Source: Deltaproteobacteria bacterium (lineage in GTDB: Bacteria; Desulfobacterota; Desulfuromonadia; Desulfuromonadales; JAAYDE01). From it: 52,276 nucleotides of DNA. Position 1 is the stretch's first letter. The number at the start of each line of letters is the position of its first letter. Positions 1 through 9,255 of this stretch are shown here, piece by piece. Under the pieces are notes generated by a model that was given only the letters and a program-made list of their open reading frames with translations, searched no databases and had not been told where the DNA came from. The stretch lies in the NCBI GenBank assembly GCA_016934985.1, contig JAFGRU010000113.1:1-52276 (forward strand), given 5' to 3'. Position numbers and translations under genes: made by a program.

Positions 1-110
1 CGTTTTTCCATCCTATTCGAAGGCAGAATGCCAGCTTACTGACAACTAAAACCCAAGCCATTTACACAAAATGATTTACACCGCCATAAACCCCTGATGC
101 ACGAAAAACA

Positions 111-144
111 ATACCCGCCCATCTTCGTTAAGATGACCGGGTAT
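111..144. terminator. Hairpin resembling the terminator after pilE
   Basis: Two 15-base arms (111-125 and 130-144) pair with two mismatches around a 4-base CGTT loop. T-rich sequence lies on both sides, so it could work in either direction. Its core CATCTT/AAGATG and its flank (from about 80) resemble the hairpin at 2950-2983 that follows pilE. It lies downstream of the pilV fragment on the minus strand, as expected if it ended a duplicated pilin operon. Confidence 0.6.
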
Positions 145-196
145 TTTGTCTTCTCTACCCTTTATAAAACCTACCACTGAGGTGAATTTCGCCCCA

Positions 197-302
197 TTAA
201 ATCCTCCGCTGCAGCCCAACGGAAATAATAAGGAGGGCAACCAGAATGTCTAAAAAGGCGAAACCAGCTTTATCATCATCTAAAAGAGGTAGTTGCCAAC
301 TC
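197..302 (-). pseudogene. pilV N-terminal fragment (decayed minor pilin)
   Basis: Read on the minus strand, this stretch encodes a prepilin N-terminus, AGFAFLDILVALLIISVGLQ, followed by RRI and a TAA at 197-199. It closely matches the intact PilV at 9252-9728 (GGFTLLEILVALLIISVGLL). The pilin helix is present, but Glu5 is Asp and the TL before it is altered. The nearest upstream ATG (302 going down) is in another frame and runs into a stop after nine codons. Everything beyond the first helix is missing. It sits just beyond the IS element, in the place pilV should take after the upstream fimT (1864-2406). I read it as what is left of a duplicated pilV after insertion and deletion. Confidence 0.6.
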
Positions 303-314
303 CATGTAAAAATT

Positions 315-1826
315 CTGAATAAGTGAGACTACGCTCGTAGAAATTTCTCGCAAATAAATATAAGTTACTAAATTTATTTGCTATTTGTGTTAATATTCAA
401 CTCGTTAAAATCTCACTTGGCGGGTGAACTACCATAAACGTTTTATCATCGAAAAGTCCAAAGACAAATTCTATACCTCCCACTCCGACCTGACTCTTGT
501 CGGACTGGGCATCAACCGTTTCACCAGCTTGTGCCAACGCTTGGGAGAACTGCCCCGGATGATTCAAGGGGCCATCTCCCACGCCAATGTGGTGCGCAGT
601 TATTTTGGTTTGCTGTGCCTCGGCAAAAGCGACTTTGCCGCTTTTGAATATTTCCGCAAGGACAAGTTTTTTATAAATTCTCTGGGGCTGAAAAAGGTTC
701 CGTCCGAGCCAACGTTACGCCAGCGCCTGGAGCAGCACGCCGAAACCTTTCAACACATCGTGAACTCTTGCGGCACCGGATTTTTGCACAAATCGGGAGC
801 CTTGTTTTCTCCCCTGGACATCGATGTCTTCACCCAGGACAATTCCGGCACCAGGAAAGAGGGGGTTTCCCGTACCTACAAGGGCATGGATGGCTTCGCC
901 CCATCGCCGCTTATCTGGCCATAGAGGGCTGGCTTCTGGAGATCGAATACCGGGAAAGCTCCCAGCATAGCCAGAAAAATTTTATTCCGTTTCTCGCCTG
1001 GGTGTTGCACAAGCCCCTGAACCTGACCGCCGAGCCCCTCCTGGTGCGTCTCGATTCGGCCCACGATGCCTGGGAAACCCGTATCGAGTTGGCCCGGCAT
1101 GAAGGCACGGATTACATCCTCAAATGGAATCCCCGTGGGCAAAGCAAAACCCTCTGGCACCGCCGGGCTTTATCCGAAGGAAGGATCGAAGAGCCGCGAC
1201 CGGGAAAACGAATAGCCCTTTTAAACGACCATGACACCTATACCTGGAAAGACAAAACCGGCACCCAGCATGAACTGGCCTGCCATCGGGTGATTCGCGT
1301 CACCGAGCGCGGCGTCGACAAGAAGGGCCAGCTGCTGCTGGAGCCCGACATCGAACTGGAAGGCTGGTGGACCGGCCTGACGCTGCCTGGCGAAAAGGTC
1401 ATCGCCCTTTACGAGAATCACGGCACCAGCGAACAGTTTCACAGCGAACTCAAAACCGACATGGATCTGGAACGGCTACCCTCGGAAAAATTCGAAGTGA
1501 ACAGCCTGACAATGACCTGCGCTGCCCTGGCTTACAATCTCCTGCGCTTTATTGGTCAAACGGGTCTTCTCGGGGAGAAGACGCCGGTACGGCATCCAGC
1601 CAAACGGCGACGACTGAAAACCGTTATTCAGGAGCTGATGTATCTGGCGGCCCGAATGATAAATGATAAAGACCGGCCGCTGCCTGAAGCTGCGGTTCAG
1701 TTGCCATAGCGGCTTATCTTGGGGGCTTTTTGATGGTCTCTACCAGAGATTGGCTGACGGATAAGCTGCGCGAGGAGCTTACAGACGGGTAAAAAACAGT
1801 CTGCCATAAATTTACTCACGGATTCA
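315..1826 (+). mobile_element. IS1380-family insertion sequence
   Basis: The element of about 1.5 kb carries one transposase gene on the plus strand. Its ends are a short imperfect inverted repeat: TGAATAAGTGAG near 316-327 and the reverse complement of TGAATCCGTGAG at 1815-1826, with 10 of 12 positions matching. AT-rich flanks with AAAAATT on both sides (308-314 and about 1830-1836) could be a target duplication, but the low complexity makes this unsafe. The left 42 bases match the sequence at 52193 at 34 positions, so a relative lies at the other end of the window. It separates fimT from a pilV fragment. The exact outer boundaries are uncertain by a few bases. Confidence 0.75.
424..1709 (+). 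pseudogene. IS1380-family transposase, frameshifted
   Basis: The protein would be about 428 residues, a usual size for IS1380 transposases of the DDE (IS4-like) superfamily. The first part starts at GTG 424 and reads through DIDVFTQDNSGTRKEGVSRTYKGMDGFAP, with the first catalytic Asp, and then hits TAG near 925. The match resumes one frame back with AAYLAIEGWLLEIEYRESSQH, LVRLDSAHDA (second Asp) and YENHGTSEQFHSELKTD (the Y...E signature of the last catalytic residue). The break is at about 900 in GCCCCATCGCC, and a single lost base explains it. The last stop is at 1707-1709. A programmed -1 shift cannot be excluded, but this family is not known to need one, so I call it inactive. Confidence 0.8.
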
Positions 1827-1863
1827 TGAAAAAATTAAATTTTTAAAATTTATTTTTTTATGA

Positions 1864-2406
1864 CTATTCAGTCCTAACCCGACCATTGTTGGAAAGAACA
1901 ACATTAATTGTTTTACTTCCGTTGGCAACACCCACCGTTCCATTACCTACCCCGGCCTGTAAAAACCCCGTAGCTGCATAGGAAATATTGTCGTCTACAG
2001 TTGCATTACCGACTATGGTTACGTTGCCCCCTGGTCCGGCAACAACCCGAAGCAACTCATCATCGACTTCACGCAAACCATCGGCATCGCCATCAACAAA
2101 AACAATATAGCCGGTTTCCCACCCGGTTCCTGCAGCCGTACTGCAAGAAGGAACCGGAGTTGCGGGATTGTCGGTTGAAATAATGTTGGTACTGCGGCAA
2201 ACCGTCACCACCTGGCCCCTCGTTACTGCTTCGCTACGGGCAAAATTCAGCGCAGAGACAAAATCATTAGCCGCAGCATTGACCTGATTGCGCCAGAGCA
2301 TGTCTTTGAAACTGACCGTGGCAATGGATAAAACAATACAAAGAACCGCTATCGTCACAATCAGTTCGACAAGAGTAAATCCTTTCTGAAAAATAGGGTT
2401 TCGCAT
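1864..2406 (-). CDS. Type II/IV minor prepilin, FimT/GspH family (downstream copy)
   Basis: This 180-residue minor pilin is expected to be processed by the prepilin peptidase and built into the tip or base of a type IV pilus. The start at 2406 (MRNPIFQKG, cut before FTLVELIV) aligns with the paralogue at 9735-10253 (MRNMIWQKG) and has GGGGG about 11 bases upstream. An ATG 14 codons further up (2448) has no good ribosome site. A hydrophobic helix follows the cut site, then a GspH-like body with two Cys that may bridge (CRS and PSC). An acidic loop VDGDADGLREVDDE resembles a calcium-binding loop. The gene belongs to a second, broken pilin operon: its normal next gene pilV survives only as a fragment beyond the IS. 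It looks intact, but its function in the absence of partners is unknown. Confidence 0.85.
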   Translation of the reverse strand: MRNPIFQKGFTLVELIVTIAVLCIVLSIATVSFKDMLWRNQVNAAANDFVSALNFARSEAVTRGQVVTVCRSTNIISTDNPATPVPSCSTAAGTGWETGYIVFVDGDADGLREVDDELLRVVAGPGGNVTIVGNATVDDNISYAATGFLQAGVGNGTVGVANGSKTINVVLSNNGRVRTE

Positions 2407-2496
2407 ACGATCACCAGCCCCCATAGAGTTTGGAAAAGTATGATTCATAAATTTTAGCTAGCCACAAACAGCATCTCGATCAGGTATTATGAATAA

Positions 2497-2512
2497 AACA
2501 AATACCTTGCCA
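2497..2512 (-). promoter_or_regulatory. Possible sigma-54 promoter of downstream fimT copy
   Basis: On the minus strand the site reads TGGCAAGGTATTTGTT. The -24 part (TGGCA) matches the sigma-54 consensus well. The -12 part is TTGT instead of TTGC, one key mismatch. It would start RNA about 80 bases before the fimT start at 2406. The sigma-54 regulator encoded at 10533-11888 makes this type of promoter plausible. Confidence 0.35.
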
Positions 2513-2949
2513 AATATTTTTAATGAGGGACAAAAAGCTTTATTTTACAAATGGTTCGGTTGATGGTGGGGTCTTCGCCAACCGCCAAAGGGCTGCAATC
2601 AGCTAAAAGATATTTATTATTAGGAGAGATTTAAAATTTTTGCAGGAATAATTATTTTTTTAAAATTAATTTGTCATTTCCTGGAAATAGCTATAGGGGG
2701 GGCCAGCGTTTGGCATAACGGTTGATCTTAGCCAATAAGGGGCACATCAATTAGGTCATTTCGAATATATACCCTAAACATATTTTTACGGTTCAACTCT
2801 TTCTGAAATCTTTAACTGTCATGATCAGCTCAAAGTCCAAAGTAACAATTTGATTTGGGTCGAAGTAACAAGTCCTCGCACCCTACCACCACGCGGACCG
2901 TAACAACGCCATCCAAGGTGCGACCGGCCATACCTGGCGCACAAAAGAA
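2513..2949. other. Intergenic stretch without a recognised gene
   Basis: No convincing coding region is seen on either strand. Most of it is AT-rich. A more GC-rich patch lies at about 2870-2945 and contains a 7-base complementary pair (TCGCACC at 2876-2882, GGTGCGA at 2917-2923). Bases 2923-2949 resemble 80-110 at the window start, which suggests shared ancestry of the two operon ends. Confidence 0.6.
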
Positions 2950-2983
2950 AAGCCCGGCCATCTTTAACAAGATGGCCGGGCTT
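2950..2983. terminator. Strong terminator after pilE
   Basis: Two perfectly complementary 15-base arms (2950-2964, 2969-2983) enclose a TAAC loop, with T or A runs on both sides. It lies 26 bases past the pilE stop on the minus strand and should end the fimT-pilV-pilW-pilX-pilY1-pilE transcript. It can also work in the plus direction. Confidence 0.85.
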
Positions 2984-3008
2984 TTTCCCTTGACTTAAAA
3001 AAGCGTAT

Positions 3009-3404
3009 TTACCAACAAGCATCAGGAGTTCTGGCTCCCACTTGATTGATGGTCATGGTGGCGCAATCTGTATCATTGACTTGAGCGTTTCTTGCCACCG
3101 CTCGCAGGGTATAAGTTGTCACGGTTGGAACTCCAACCCATTGAAGTTCATAGAACCCATGGGGTGAATACTGGTTAATGGTATCATCAGGATCGGTGCT
3201 GATGGTTGCACCCGTATAGGTGTTATTGCGAACAAAATAACGCTCCAAATCCTGGGCCGCTTCCAATAATGAGGTCCGGGCCTCTGAACGGTTAGAGCGC
3301 ATGCGGTAATCATTGTAGGCCGGCACCGCAATGGCGGTCAAAAGACCTAAAATGGCAATTACGACCAATAGTTCAATAAGGGAAAAACCATCCTGAGATT
3401 TCAT
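3009..3404 (-). CDS. pilE: Type IV minor pilin, PilE family
   Basis: This 131-residue prepilin starts with a short leader MKSQDG followed by the mature N-terminus [24 protein letters not shown], with the Glu5 needed for assembly. The body has the PilE features [15 protein letters not shown] and a C-terminal disulfide pair, [11 protein letters not shown]...PDACW. It should be a minor subunit initiating or capping the pilus together with PilV, PilW, PilX, FimT and PilY1. GGAG lies 8-9 bases before the ATG. The gene follows pilY1 by about 40 bases and is the last gene before a strong terminator. The product is shorter and more divergent than a major pilin and sits last in the minor-pilin operon, so I do not think it is the main PilA. 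Confidence 0.88.
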   Translation of the reverse strand: MKSQDGFSLIELLVVIAILGLLTAIAVPAYNDYRMRSNRSEARTSLLEAAQDLERYFVRNNTYTGATISTDPDDTINQYSPHGFYELQWVGVPTVTTYTLRAVARNAQVNDTDCATMTINQVGARTPDACW

Positions 3405-3444
3405 ACTTTTTTCTCCAGAAAAAATAGATTGTTTTAATTGGTTA

Positions 3445-6400
3445 CTATTTTATTTGACGCCAGGAACAACGGCCACCCGTAGAAGTACCTGGATCGGGAT
3501 CCTCATCATCACCCTCATTCCCCTTTTCGCGAACGACCGCAATACCCCCTTCAGACCCACCTGAATATTTATATTCCACAGGATCATCGGCAATTACTGC
3601 GGGGGTTTTGATGATACCGACACCAGAATCGATCCCACTTACTGTCACGGTAACTTCTTCTCCGTCAATGGTTATCGTCACCTTATCGTTATCGTCAATA
3701 ACCTCGTCTCCATTAATATCCAGTGCGGAGGACTCCAAACGGGCACCCGAAAGAGCATCCATCTCCATAAGCCAGCTCGACCCCCCTGCAGAGCAAGGAT
3801 CATCGGAAGGGATAAGAGTGGTGAAAACAATGCGGCCATGACGGATCAGAGGGGCACTCACTACCCGCTCGCCCTCATATGAATTAACCGGTGAAACCAG
3901 GTCAAGATACCAGCCCAAATCCGTTGTCCAATCGGCGGCATTTGAAGAGACCACCCGCAGGGGATCGCTCGACTCACTATGTAACAGACCTTCGGCAATA
4001 ATGGTCTGTTCCAAAAGGTCACTACGATCGGTGGTGGTGATATAGCTACCATCAGCCTTATCCCAAATACCGTAAAAGCTCTGTTCCGAAAGATCTTCAT
4101 CATCACCGGTTTCAAAATACTTGCCCGTACCGAAGAAAATCATATCGCCGTACTGGGAATGTTCTCCGATCACAACTGGTGCGGTAATCGGTTGAACTGT
4201 TCCTGTAGAGCTCTGCGCTTTAAAGAGAGGACGCTTGGTCTCTGCAAAAGTAACCGGGTCAGTAGAAATGAAAGCAACATCCCACTGGCCGGAGTCAGTA
4301 TCGGTCATATCGAATTTCCACAGATTGCCAAGCAGATCACCGGCATAAACATATTTAACGGTCTTCTGACTGTCTTTAATGAGCGTCGGCGTAGCCAAGC
4401 CGTTGAGGCTGGTAGAACTTCCCGCCTCCGTATCAATCTTGCGAATAAGCGCACCGGTTTCCAGGTCGACGACAAAAAGAAATGCCTTATAATTATCACT
4501 TTCGTAACCGTTTCCGAAAATCGCCACCCATTTCCCATTTTGCATGCGGGCTACAACCGGCTGTCCGATGGCATATCCCAGATCCTCGTCCGTAAATTCC
4601 CAAAGCACTGCACAATTATCAGGATCTGAAACGTTAACAGCAAAGACGCTACGCCCTCCGGCGCCGAGAGCCCCCACCAGGACGGACTTCCATCCGCCAT
4701 TGATATAGGCATCCCCGACATAGGGAGAACCATCCACATAATACTGGTGAGTATAATTGGGGTCGGTCAAATCCGTTAATTTGTCAAAAATCCCACCCGG
4801 CACATAGGCAAATTTTTCTAAACCTGTGGCCGCGTCGAAAGCATGCAGCATGCCGTCATTTGAACCAATATAGACCATCTTTGAAAGGGATTCTTTATAG
4901 GTCAGAAATTCGGCGTAGCTGCTTTGTCCATCGACCCCGGAAGGGAGGTCTTCGTACCCAAAATCGGTTGCGCCCGCAACAAAGGGGTCCGAGTTAACGA
5001 TATCGCCCAGAACCCTGCTGCGGGTACGAAGGTAACCACCCGTCTGTCCTTCTTCTTTGCTCTGATCGCCTCGCAACCAGTTGAGACGATCCTGGCCGGT
5101 GTCTTCCGTTTCCCCGTCTGCAGCACTGTAAAGAGCGCTTTTCTGGGTCGCTGTCAGATTAGCCCAGGTGAATTGGACGCCGGCAATGCCATCCCACGTA
5201 TAGATTGTGCGGCTGCCATAAGCTGGGATACTGCCGTTATCCTCAGCCGTCCATTCCACGTCACCCACCGATCCGTCACTATTAATTTTGTAAGCAATAA
5301 GTTCTCCACTCCAGTCACTGCTGTCGTATTTCGCCTGATAAATGAGAGTGGTATCAACCAGACTTGTAGAGTTGGTGGCAATGGCGGCTGCAGTACCATT
5401 TTTTCGCTGGACCAAAGCGTTAAGTAAAGACATCAGTTTTTCAGAAAACTCGACCGGATTAGTGGCTGAAAAGAAGTCTCCGCGGCTGTTCAGAGCCGCA
5501 TGCCACAGATCGTCGACTTTGTAACGATCATCGCTTGTCGGATTTTGCCAATTTGTTGTACCTGCCTCCAAACCGGGCAAATCCGTAGCAGGGTCAAGAC
5601 TTCCCGAGTCCACCAGCCCCACGGTGAAAGTCACCATATGCTGCCAGTAGGCTTCATCAAAAAGCGAAACCGGTACTTTGTTAGCTATGGTCGTCACCAG
5701 ATCCCGGTTCCAGTAATACATTGCAACATCAGCCAGGGTATTTGAATATCCATCCCTGTAGGGATGTTCAGGTGTATACTGATAATCTTCTCCCCCGAAC
5801 ACCGGATTATCGATTTCAGGTCCATTATGGTCATCCACATTCGCCCGTCTGGTATAACTCCTCGCCTCATAGCTAGAGCCCTCGCTCCAGTAGCCGTCAG
5901 TCATGAGAATGGTATAACTGTTGCGGCAGGCCAGGCACCCGTCGTCGGCATCATCTGTACCGGGAGTCGAGTCCCACGGGCCTTTATCATCAGCGCGGCA
6001 ATAGTACTGGCCCACATCATCCAGTCCGCGCCGCAAGGGGGTACCATTAGCACCGACCGAATCCCCATAGAGATGGTCAAAGAAATCTTCCCGGTCAGCT
6101 CCGGAAAAATTGCGCACACCCATGACCATGGTACCGGCGCTGTAGACACCATCAAGGGTTCTACCACTTCCATTTATAGCCCCATACCCAACACGAATAT
6201 ATTCACCTTGTTGTGCGAACGCCCGGCCAATACCGCCGCGAGCCGACAGAAGACGGGAGCGGTGGTAGGTGTACCAGTTGGCAAAGTTCTGTATCTCTTC
6301 TTCGTAGGTACAGTTTTCGGGATCAGCACAATCCGTTCTGTTCACCCCACCTTTAAATGGCTCATTGGCTTCTTTAATTTCGATGCGGGAATAATTATGG

Positions 6401-7017
6401 TAGTCTTCGACATCCCCGCTACCATCGTATTCGAAATAAGTGGCCGGATAAAACGAAATGCTATTACAATAATATCCGTTCCAACATGCGTACTGATAGT
6501 TATTGGAGTTGAGATCACGGTAACCCTTGTACGTTTTGGCGGGGTTGTGGTAAGCTCTGTTGGGATCAGCATCGGGCCAGAAAGTGCCGTCCGGATTCGA
6601 CCAGGGCAGATAACGCACCTCAGGGTTGTAATAACTGAGATTATTATGAGAAGAACGATAAAAAGCGGAAATATCGTCATTTGCACCAAACCAGGGTACC
6701 GTGTTGTAGCTTGGCCAGTAGTCACTGCCGCCGTAGACATCGCTAACCGGCGGAAACATATAGTATACTCGCTTATTTGCAGGCCCGTCATTAGTGACAG
6801 CCGAAGGCAAGGTTTCAAACTGCATCGAACCGGAGTCGTCAATAATGAATACGAGATTGGGAGCAACTTCGACAGAAGCAAACAAGGGTACCGAGGCAAT
6901 TTCCGCTTTGGCATTTTGCGCCATGGGAATAGCATCCAGAAAAAGACCAAAGACCAAAGTGAAAACCCAAAACTGCAACCATCGATGTTGAGTGAATGTC
7001 GTTTTTCTGAAAAACAT
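3445..7017 (-). CDS. pilY1: PilY1-type pilus tip adhesin/assembly protein
   Basis: The 1190-residue protein has an export signal (about residues 1-38, ending AKA). A von Willebrand A-like MIDAS motif follows early (FIIDDSGSM, fitting DxSxS) and later TDGYW. The C-terminal half is a PilY1 beta-propeller, recognisable from [43 protein letters not shown] and IFGNGY. Near the end, [12 protein letters not shown] fits an EF-hand/dockerin calcium loop, like the calcium site that controls PilY1 in Pseudomonas. The product should act outside the inner membrane at the pilus tip, in adhesion, twitching and surface sensing. Its ATG has AAGGAAA 7 bases upstream. It lies between a small secreted protein and pilE. 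The roughly 260-base leader upstream is unusually long for this operon. Confidence 0.93.
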   Translation of the reverse strand: MFFRKTTFTQHRWLQFWVFTLVFGLFLDAIPMAQNAKAEIASVPLFASVEVAPNLVFIIDDSGSMQFETLPSAVTNDGPANKRVYYMFPPVSDVYGGSDYWPSYNTVPWFGANDDISAFYRSSHNNLSYYNPEVRYLPWSNPDGTFWPDADPNRAYHNPAKTYKGYRDLNSNNYQYACWNGYYCNSISFYPATYFEYDGSGDVEDYHNYSRIEIKEANEPFKGGVNRTDCADPENCTYEEEIQNFANWYTYHRSRLLSARGGIGRAFAQQGEYIRVGYGAINGSGRTLDGVYSAGTMVMGVRNFSGADREDFFDHLYGDSVGANGTPLRRGLDDVGQYYCRADDKGPWDSTPGTDDADDGCLACRNSYTILMTDGYWSEGSSYEARSYTRRANVDDHNGPEIDNPVFGGEDYQYTPEHPYRDGYSNTLADVAMYYWNRDLVTTIANKVPVSLFDEAYWQHMVTFTVGLVDSGSLDPATDLPGLEAGTTNWQNPTSDDRYKVDDLWHAALNSRGDFFSATNPVEFSEKLMSLLNALVQRKNGTAAAIATNSTSLVDTTLIYQAKYDSSDWSGELIAYKINSDGSVGDVEWTAEDNGSIPAYGSRTIYTWDGIAGVQFTWANLTATQKSALYSAADGETEDTGQDRLNWLRGDQSKEEGQTGGYLRTRSRVLGDIVNSDPFVAGATDFGYEDLPSGVDGQSSYAEFLTYKESLSKMVYIGSNDGMLHAFDAATGLEKFAYVPGGIFDKLTDLTDPNYTHQYYVDGSPYVGDAYINGGWKSVLVGALGAGGRSVFAVNVSDPDNCAVLWEFTDEDLGYAIGQPVVARMQNGKWVAIFGNGYESDNYKAFLFVVDLETGALIRKIDTEAGSSTSLNGLATPTLIKDSQKTVKYVYAGDLLGNLWKFDMTDTDSGQWDVAFISTDPVTFAETKRPLFKAQSSTGTVQPITAPVVIGEHSQYGDMIFFGTGKYFETGDDEDLSEQSFYGIWDKADGSYITTTDRSDLLEQTIIAEGLLHSESSDPLRVVSSNAADWTTDLGWYLDLVSPVNSYEGERVVSAPLIRHGRIVFTTLIPSDDPCSAGGSSWLMEMDALSGARLESSALDINGDEVIDDNDKVTITIDGEEVTVTVSGIDSGVGIIKTPAVIADDPVEYKYSGGSEGGIAVVREKGNEGDDEDPDPGTSTGGRCSWRQIK

Positions 7018-7219
7018 GGCTATTTCCTTTCAATCGCAGCCTTTATCCCCCCCACCGAAAACTAAGGGATAAAACGATTTTTTTGTAATTGTCGAATCCG
7101 GAAAAGGTTTTAACCGTTGAATAAGCTTGTGACTTGAAAAGAACTCACCCACACGCGTTTTTCGCCTTTTACAAATCCGGTTGGCTGATAATCACTTCAC
7201 CTCAAAAAAACTTTTCCAC

Positions 7220-7246
7220 ATTTTCTATCTGGTATTAAAATGTCAA
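7220..7246 (-). promoter_or_regulatory. Possible sigma-70 promoter inside the pilin operon, before pilY1
   Basis: On the minus strand TTGACA (7241-7246) is followed after 15 bases by GAAAAT. The -35 is perfect, but the spacer is short and the -10 weak. If used, it would make a leader of about 200 bases before pilY1. Confidence 0.25.
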
Positions 7247-7275
7247 TTTAAGGCAAAGTCCCCCCAATTTACGGG

Positions 7276-7638
7276 CTAACTTTCTTCATGAATGACGAGC
7301 GCCTTGATTTCAAACACTTTCCCCTTTTTTTCCAGCCAATAGCTCACATCCTGATTTTTCATTAGAGCACTGAAACTCAACAAATGTTCGGGCTCCGAAC
7401 TTCGGCATATGCGAACGTCATCCGCAACCCGGTAAGCACGATTGTTGATTTCAACCACGGATGAAACCGGATTAACGGCCATTATCGTGCCGTTTTTAGG
7501 CTTTTTTTGCTTTGCTTCAGCCTTTACACCCATGATGTTGTTATTTTCTGGCCCTTTTTGGTTTGCGCCGGCACAGGCGGTTCCTGCCAAAATAAATATC
7601 ACCAGCAATGTGACCGCGAAAGTTAAGAAGAACCTCAT
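7276..7638 (-). CDS. Small secreted protein of unknown function in pilin operon
   Basis: The 120-residue product starts with a clear signal peptide (MRFFLTFAVTLLVIFILAGTACAGA). The Cys at the end of this segment could be a lipobox (AGTAC), so a lipoprotein is possible. A short Lys/Gly/Pro-rich linker follows, and then a compact all-beta-looking domain of about 70 residues (GTIMAVNPVSSVVEINNRAYRV, then ISEPEHLL-like text and VFEIKALVI). The start has GGAGGTGG just upstream. The gene sits between pilX and pilY1 in the same direction, 50 bases after pilX and about 260 before pilY1. The position suggests a periplasmic or outer-membrane helper of PilY1 or the minor pilins. I do not recognise a named family. 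Confidence 0.75.
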   Translation of the reverse strand: MRFFLTFAVTLLVIFILAGTACAGANQKGPENNNIMGVKAEAKQKKPKNGTIMAVNPVSSVVEINNRAYRVADDVRICRSSEPEHLLSFSALMKNQDVSYWLEKKGKVFEIKALVIHEES

Positions 7639-7689
7639 TTTCCACCTCCATATGTTTACAAAACCCCTTTAATGGCCAGTTTCTAGGAC

Positions 7690-8190
7690 TCAAGGCGTAT
7701 AGGGAAGTTTATAGGTTGACTGCAAAACCACCTCACCCTGGCCGTTACCGGTTTGCCCTTTGCTCGTGATGCGATACATATAGAAATGATTGGTCGCTTC
7801 ATCCAACATGAACTCGATGATGTAGCAAGCTTTCAGGGTGTCGCTTGTATATGCCCTAACATTAGCTGAACAATTATTCGATGCATCTGTCCAGGTCACG
7901 CTTTTCCAAACCGGGGTGTCGCCCGCAGAAGCCGGCGAATAGAGCCCACTCGTGTCTGCGATGTCAGACGAGGTTGGAGAATTGCTTTGCACATACGCCT
8001 CGCCGGCACGCAACCCCGCTTCGGCAGCCTGAAAAGCGAAATCCTGCTGTTCGAGATTTCCCGCCATGCGTTCTTGAAGGGTTATCCCCTGCATGGAGGT
8101 GATGCCAAGAAGTGTCAAAACGAGAAGAAGAACCAGGCCCGTGATCAAGACCGCTCCTCTTTCGTTTCCGAAACCAGATACTCTTTTCAT
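7690..8190 (-). CDS. pilX: Minor pilin, PilX family
   Basis: This 166-residue prepilin has a leader ending NERG and a mature N-terminal helix AVLITGLVLLLVLTLLGI. Glu5 is absent, as in PilX/GspK-like subunits that sit at the tip of the initiating complex. The motif MAGNLEQQDFAFQAAEAGLRAGEAY is typical of the PilX N-terminal region. Two Cys (NNC and KAC) may form a disulfide. GGAGAC lies 8 bases before the ATG. The gene begins 18 bases after the pilW stop, so translation is probably coupled or co-transcribed. Confidence 0.88.
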   Translation of the reverse strand: MKRVSGFGNERGAVLITGLVLLLVLTLLGITSMQGITLQERMAGNLEQQDFAFQAAEAGLRAGEAYVQSNSPTSSDIADTSGLYSPASAGDTPVWKSVTWTDASNNCSANVRAYTSDTLKACYIIEFMLDEATNHFYMYRITSKGQTGNGQGEVVLQSTYKLPYTP

Positions 8191-8208
8191 CCGAGTCAGT
8201 CTCCTTTA

Positions 8209-9255
8209 TCAATGAAGCCGGTTGCGCAACCCAATAGTGCCTCCGACAACCATCCGCATACGGCGATCGTCCGTCGGATCAAAGTCGGCACCACCCTCCC
8301 CGTCAACATTGTAGGTAGCCGTATCCAGCGGTCCCCTCAGAACTTCATCGACGGTTTGCATGACCAGGCCGACGCGCACGCTGACAACCTGCATCCAGTC
8401 ACTCACATCATCGGCAGGTTCATATATATCCGCCGCATAATCCCCATTTGTGTCCAACCCATAGAGCACCTGCATGTTGGCCACACCTTCGACCAACTCT
8501 TCGACAGCACCCTGGTTTATTTTTCTGTAAAGGCATGGTTCTCCATCACTATTATTACGGATGTAGTAAATCACTGTTCGAGGAAGGAAAACCTGGGAAC
8601 CGCTGCCGAATTCAAAACCGAGATCAGAGGTGTTGGAAATTTTTCCCGTCCCGCTGTTATAACCCGTGGCTTGGAAAACCGCCGCCGCCTGGCAATTAGC
8701 TACCAATAGAATGTCACCCGTGGCCAGATCAAGCCCGGTCTCCGCAGTTAAACCATAATCAACGCTAGTATCCATATCTGCAGTCAATACACTGCTCATG
8801 TCGGGGTCGACATCGCGAATGACCAGAATGTCGCTGCCAACCACCGGACTGGTGATGGCAAGGTTGTCGGTACCGGTGGCCGTTGGGGTGACAGTGCCAC
8901 TATTATCCTCCCAGCCGCCTGAAGCAGCCTCCAGGCCATAAACCGCATTTTTGTAACTATAGAGAAAACTGGTCGCAGAAGTCAGGGTGTTCGAAAGCGC
9001 CTCGGCATCCTGCAAACACCCAAGATAGCCCGCTCCTCTAACCTCATTTCGCATTACGTGCATGGCAAAGCGGCCGTTTTCCTGCAAGCGGGAAAGGTCT
9101 TCATTAAACGAATAGCTGGTGGTGCTTCCCAAAAACAGCTGGTAAATGCCACCAGTCAAAACCAGGCCGATAGCCATGGCAACTAACAGTTCGACGATCG
9201 AAAAACCGCCCTGGCTGCCAATCCGCATTTTATTCTGTCCAGGTAAAATCCTCAT
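8209..9255 (-). CDS. pilW: Minor pilin, PilW family
   Basis: The product is 348 residues. The start chosen is ATG 9255, which overlaps the pilV stop (ATGA). A longer reading frame upstream lies inside pilV and is not pilin-like. The prepilin site is SQGG before FSIVELLVAMAIGLVLTGGIYQLF, with Glu5. The large C-terminal body has PilW text such as SRLQENGRFAMHVMRNEVRGAGYLGC and the terminal MQVVSVRVGLVMQTVD. LDTNGDYAADIYEPADD is an acidic, calcium-loop-like stretch. It acts with PilV, PilX and PilE in the minor-pilin complex that primes assembly and carries PilY1. Confidence 0.9.
   Translation of the reverse strand: MRILPGQNKMRIGSQGGFSIVELLVAMAIGLVLTGGIYQLFLGSTTSYSFNEDLSRLQENGRFAMHVMRNEVRGAGYLGCLQDAEALSNTLTSATSFLYSYKNAVYGLEAASGGWEDNSGTVTPTATGTDNLAITSPVVGSDILVIRDVDPDMSSVLTADMDTSVDYGLTAETGLDLATGDILLVANCQAAAVFQATGYNSGTGKISNTSDLGFEFGSGSQVFLPRTVIYYIRNNSDGEPCLYRKINQGAVEELVEGVANMQVLYGLDTNGDYAADIYEPADDVSDWMQVVSVRVGLVMQTVDEVLRGPLDTATYNVDGEGGADFDPTDDRRMRMVVGGTIGLRNRLH

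Noticed and set aside
880-930. Programmed -1 frameshift in the IS transposase
   Set aside because: There is no convincing slippery heptamer with a stimulating structure, and this family normally has one uninterrupted frame. A lost base is simpler.
2825-3022. 65-codon minus-strand frame past pilE
   Set aside because: It runs across the terminator hairpin and has no ribosome site or family resemblance.
5764-7065. 433-codon plus-strand frame inside pilY1
   Set aside because: The opposite strand encodes clear PilY1 domains over the same bases. The plus-strand product has no recognisable domain.
7018-7275. c-di-GMP (GEMM) riboswitch before pilY1
   Set aside because: The conserved GGCAAACC and GACGCAAAGC segments could not be found here on the minus strand.
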